From Nocardioides albertanoniae (GTDB lineage Bacteria > Actinomycetota > Actinomycetes > Propionibacteriales > Nocardioidaceae), in the NCBI RefSeq assembly GCF_006716315.1, contig NZ_VFOV01000001.1, forward strand, positions 2,124,501 to 2,188,500: DNA of 64,000 nucleotides, given 5' to 3'. The notes beneath the pieces are model-generated. The model did not search any database. It had not been told where the DNA came from and was given only the letters and a program-made list of their open reading frames with translations. How positions within the stretch are numbered: position 1 is the first letter of the stretch; the number at the start of each line of letters is the position of its first letter. Shown piece by piece: positions 63,035 through 64,000 of the stretch. Both the position numbers and the translations under genes were made by a program.

Positions 63035-63848
63035 CCTGCACCACCACCTTGCGGGTCGCGGCGCGCAGCACCAGCGCGCACATCGCCAGCAGGACGATCG
63101 CCCACGCGACCTGCAGCCCGATCGCGGCGAGCATGTCGAGCCCGGCGTGACGGCCCAGCCAGATGTCGGCAGGGGTCTGGATGTAGGAGGCGAACGGCAG
63201 CCCCAGCGCGACCTGGCGCAGCCCGTCGGGGAAGAGGTTGAGCGGCAGCGTCAGTCCGCTGAAGAACGTCGCCATCACGCTGAGCAGCACCCGTGGGCCG
63301 GTCGCGTCGAGGAGCCAGAACGCGCTGCTGGCGAACAGGAACCGGATGGCGAAGCTGACCACCACCGCCAGGCACACACTGACCAGGAACCCGACCGCGC
63401 CGGCCGGCGCGGGCGCGACGAGGCCGAACAGCAACGCACCCACCACCGTCGGCGCGACCCCGCGGGTGAGGAAGTGGTAGAGCGCCCGGCCGAGGTCGGC
63501 GGCGAGGTACCAGCCGAGCACGCTGACGGGGCGGTAGAGATCCACGGCGATGTCGCCGTTGCGGATCCGCTCGGCGAGGTCGTCGGTCGAGCCCCCGCTC
63601 CACAGCGCGATGGTCATCAGCAGCGCCTGCCCGATCCAGACGAAGGTGACCGCTTGGTCCGCGCCGTAGCCGCCGGCGGTCGGATTCTGCTCCCACAGCG
63701 CCAGATAGGCGAAGCTGAGGATGATCCCGAAGACCGAGTTGGTGAAGATTCCGGCCAGCGTCGCGGCGGTGTAGGTGGAGTAGCGGCGGAAGGACCGGGT
63801 CGCGATCGCGGCGTACAGGCTCGGCGGTGAGTGCAAGGGCCCGGACAC
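63027..63848 (-). CDS. ABC-2 family permease (first subunit)
   Basis: A 273-residue permease with about six helices (about 25-45, 60-80, 105-130, 140-165, 175-195, 240-260). It has RNGDIAVDLYRPVSVLGWYL, the family counterpart of the second permease's loop. The start is uncertain: GTG 63848 (VSGPLHSPPS) gives a usual N-terminus but lacks a good ribosome binding site, and the frame is open to 63944. Confidence 0.82.
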   Translation of the reverse strand: MSGPLHSPPSLYAAIATRSFRRYSTYTAATLAGIFTNSVFGIILSFAYLALWEQNPTAGGYGADQAVTFVWIGQALLMTIALWSGGSTDDLAERIRNGDIAVDLYRPVSVLGWYLAADLGRALYHFLTRGVAPTVVGALLFGLVAPAPAGAVGFLVSVCLAVVVSFAIRFLFASSAFWLLDATGPRVLLSVMATFFSGLTLPLNLFPDGLRQVALGLPFASYIQTPADIWLGRHAGLDMLAAIGLQVAWAIVLLAMCALVLRAATRKVVVQGG

Positions 63849-63990
63849 CAGAGGTACGTTGGCACACCGGGGCCTGCGTACGCCAAGGGGTTTCCTGGAA
63901 TAACGTTGAACCAGCAACTGTTTGCCGAGTAGTTCGAATTTCAACTACCGTGGCCGGCGATCAGATCGGGTCACGAAAGGGGCAGGGATC

Positions 63991-64000
63991 ATGGGTATGC
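63991..64000 (+). CDS. Start of a gene running out of the window
   Basis: ATG at 63991 follows AAGGGGCAGGG at a proper distance, on the strand opposite the exporter operon. Only three codons are visible, so no product can be assigned. The preceding 140 bases are AT-rich and would contain the promoters of both directions. Confidence 0.45.

Overview
The window is high-GC DNA from an actinobacterium, most likely Nocardioides or a close relative in the Nocardioidaceae. The signs are RbpA, a WhiB protein, a SufR-SufBDCSUT operon, a mycothiol-type DinB enzyme, an F420-type PPOX protein, an actinobacterial VLRF1 release factor, a conservon and many GTG starts with 4-base overlaps. From memory, the gene order across roughly 0-49 kb follows the mycobacterial block from tpiA/secG through tkt-tal, ctaB, ctaA, the suf operon, an ABC-F gene, fabG-inhA and nfeD-SPFH, so most of the window is conserved core chromosome with insertions.

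Layout. 0-1 kb: end of tpiA, secG, rbpA. 1-3 kb: inserted AbiEi/DUF559-type gene and secreted endonuclease I, bracketed by palindromic repeats. 3-8.8 kb (minus): tkt-tal-pgi-pgl, a sugar-phosphate operon in which zwf and opcA are absent. 8.9-13.2 kb: haem O/A synthesis (ctaB, ctaA) and an ABC-2 exporter. 13.4-15 kb: PPOX protein, methyltransferase, S24-like protein. 15.1-21.4 kb: sufR-sufBDCSU-sufT with a candidate SufR operator on an apparently leaderless start. 21.4-22 kb: whiB with an attenuator-like leader (28-codon uORF plus terminator hairpin). 22-30 kb: small metabolic, GNAT, ASCH, acVLRF1, kinase-like, metallopeptidase and ABC-F genes. 30.3-34.5 kb: a five-gene conservon (sensor-like ATPase, roadblock, DUF742, GTPase, P450) whose P450 lacks the ExxR arginine. 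34.7-45.7 kb: ABC exporter, SURF1, moaA, nucleoside hydrolase, fabG-fabI, sixA, serB and an ABC ATPase. 45.8-46.4 kb: SMI1/KNR4 immunity gene beside the truncated end of an HNH toxin. 46.4-51.4 kb: NfeD-SPFH, TSUP transporter, nitroreductase, BCCT transporter.

51.6-63.9 kb is the most unusual region: an alpha/beta hydrolase, five divergent condensation-superfamily acyltransferases, a GT1 glycosyltransferase and a three-gene ABC-2 exporter. No polyketide synthase, NRPS module or acyl-AMP ligase is visible. My inference is a dedicated system for building and exporting an acylated glycoside or glycolipid; nothing in the sequence proves the product.

Two intergenic repeat families occur. Family A is built on a perfect palindrome with GAGTCGGCTCG arms (four loci, one expanded into a 31-bp tandem array). 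Family B consists of 21-bp units arranged as large interrupted palindromes (three loci). Both mostly lie between convergent genes. I saw no tRNA, rRNA, insertion sequence or CRISPR array.
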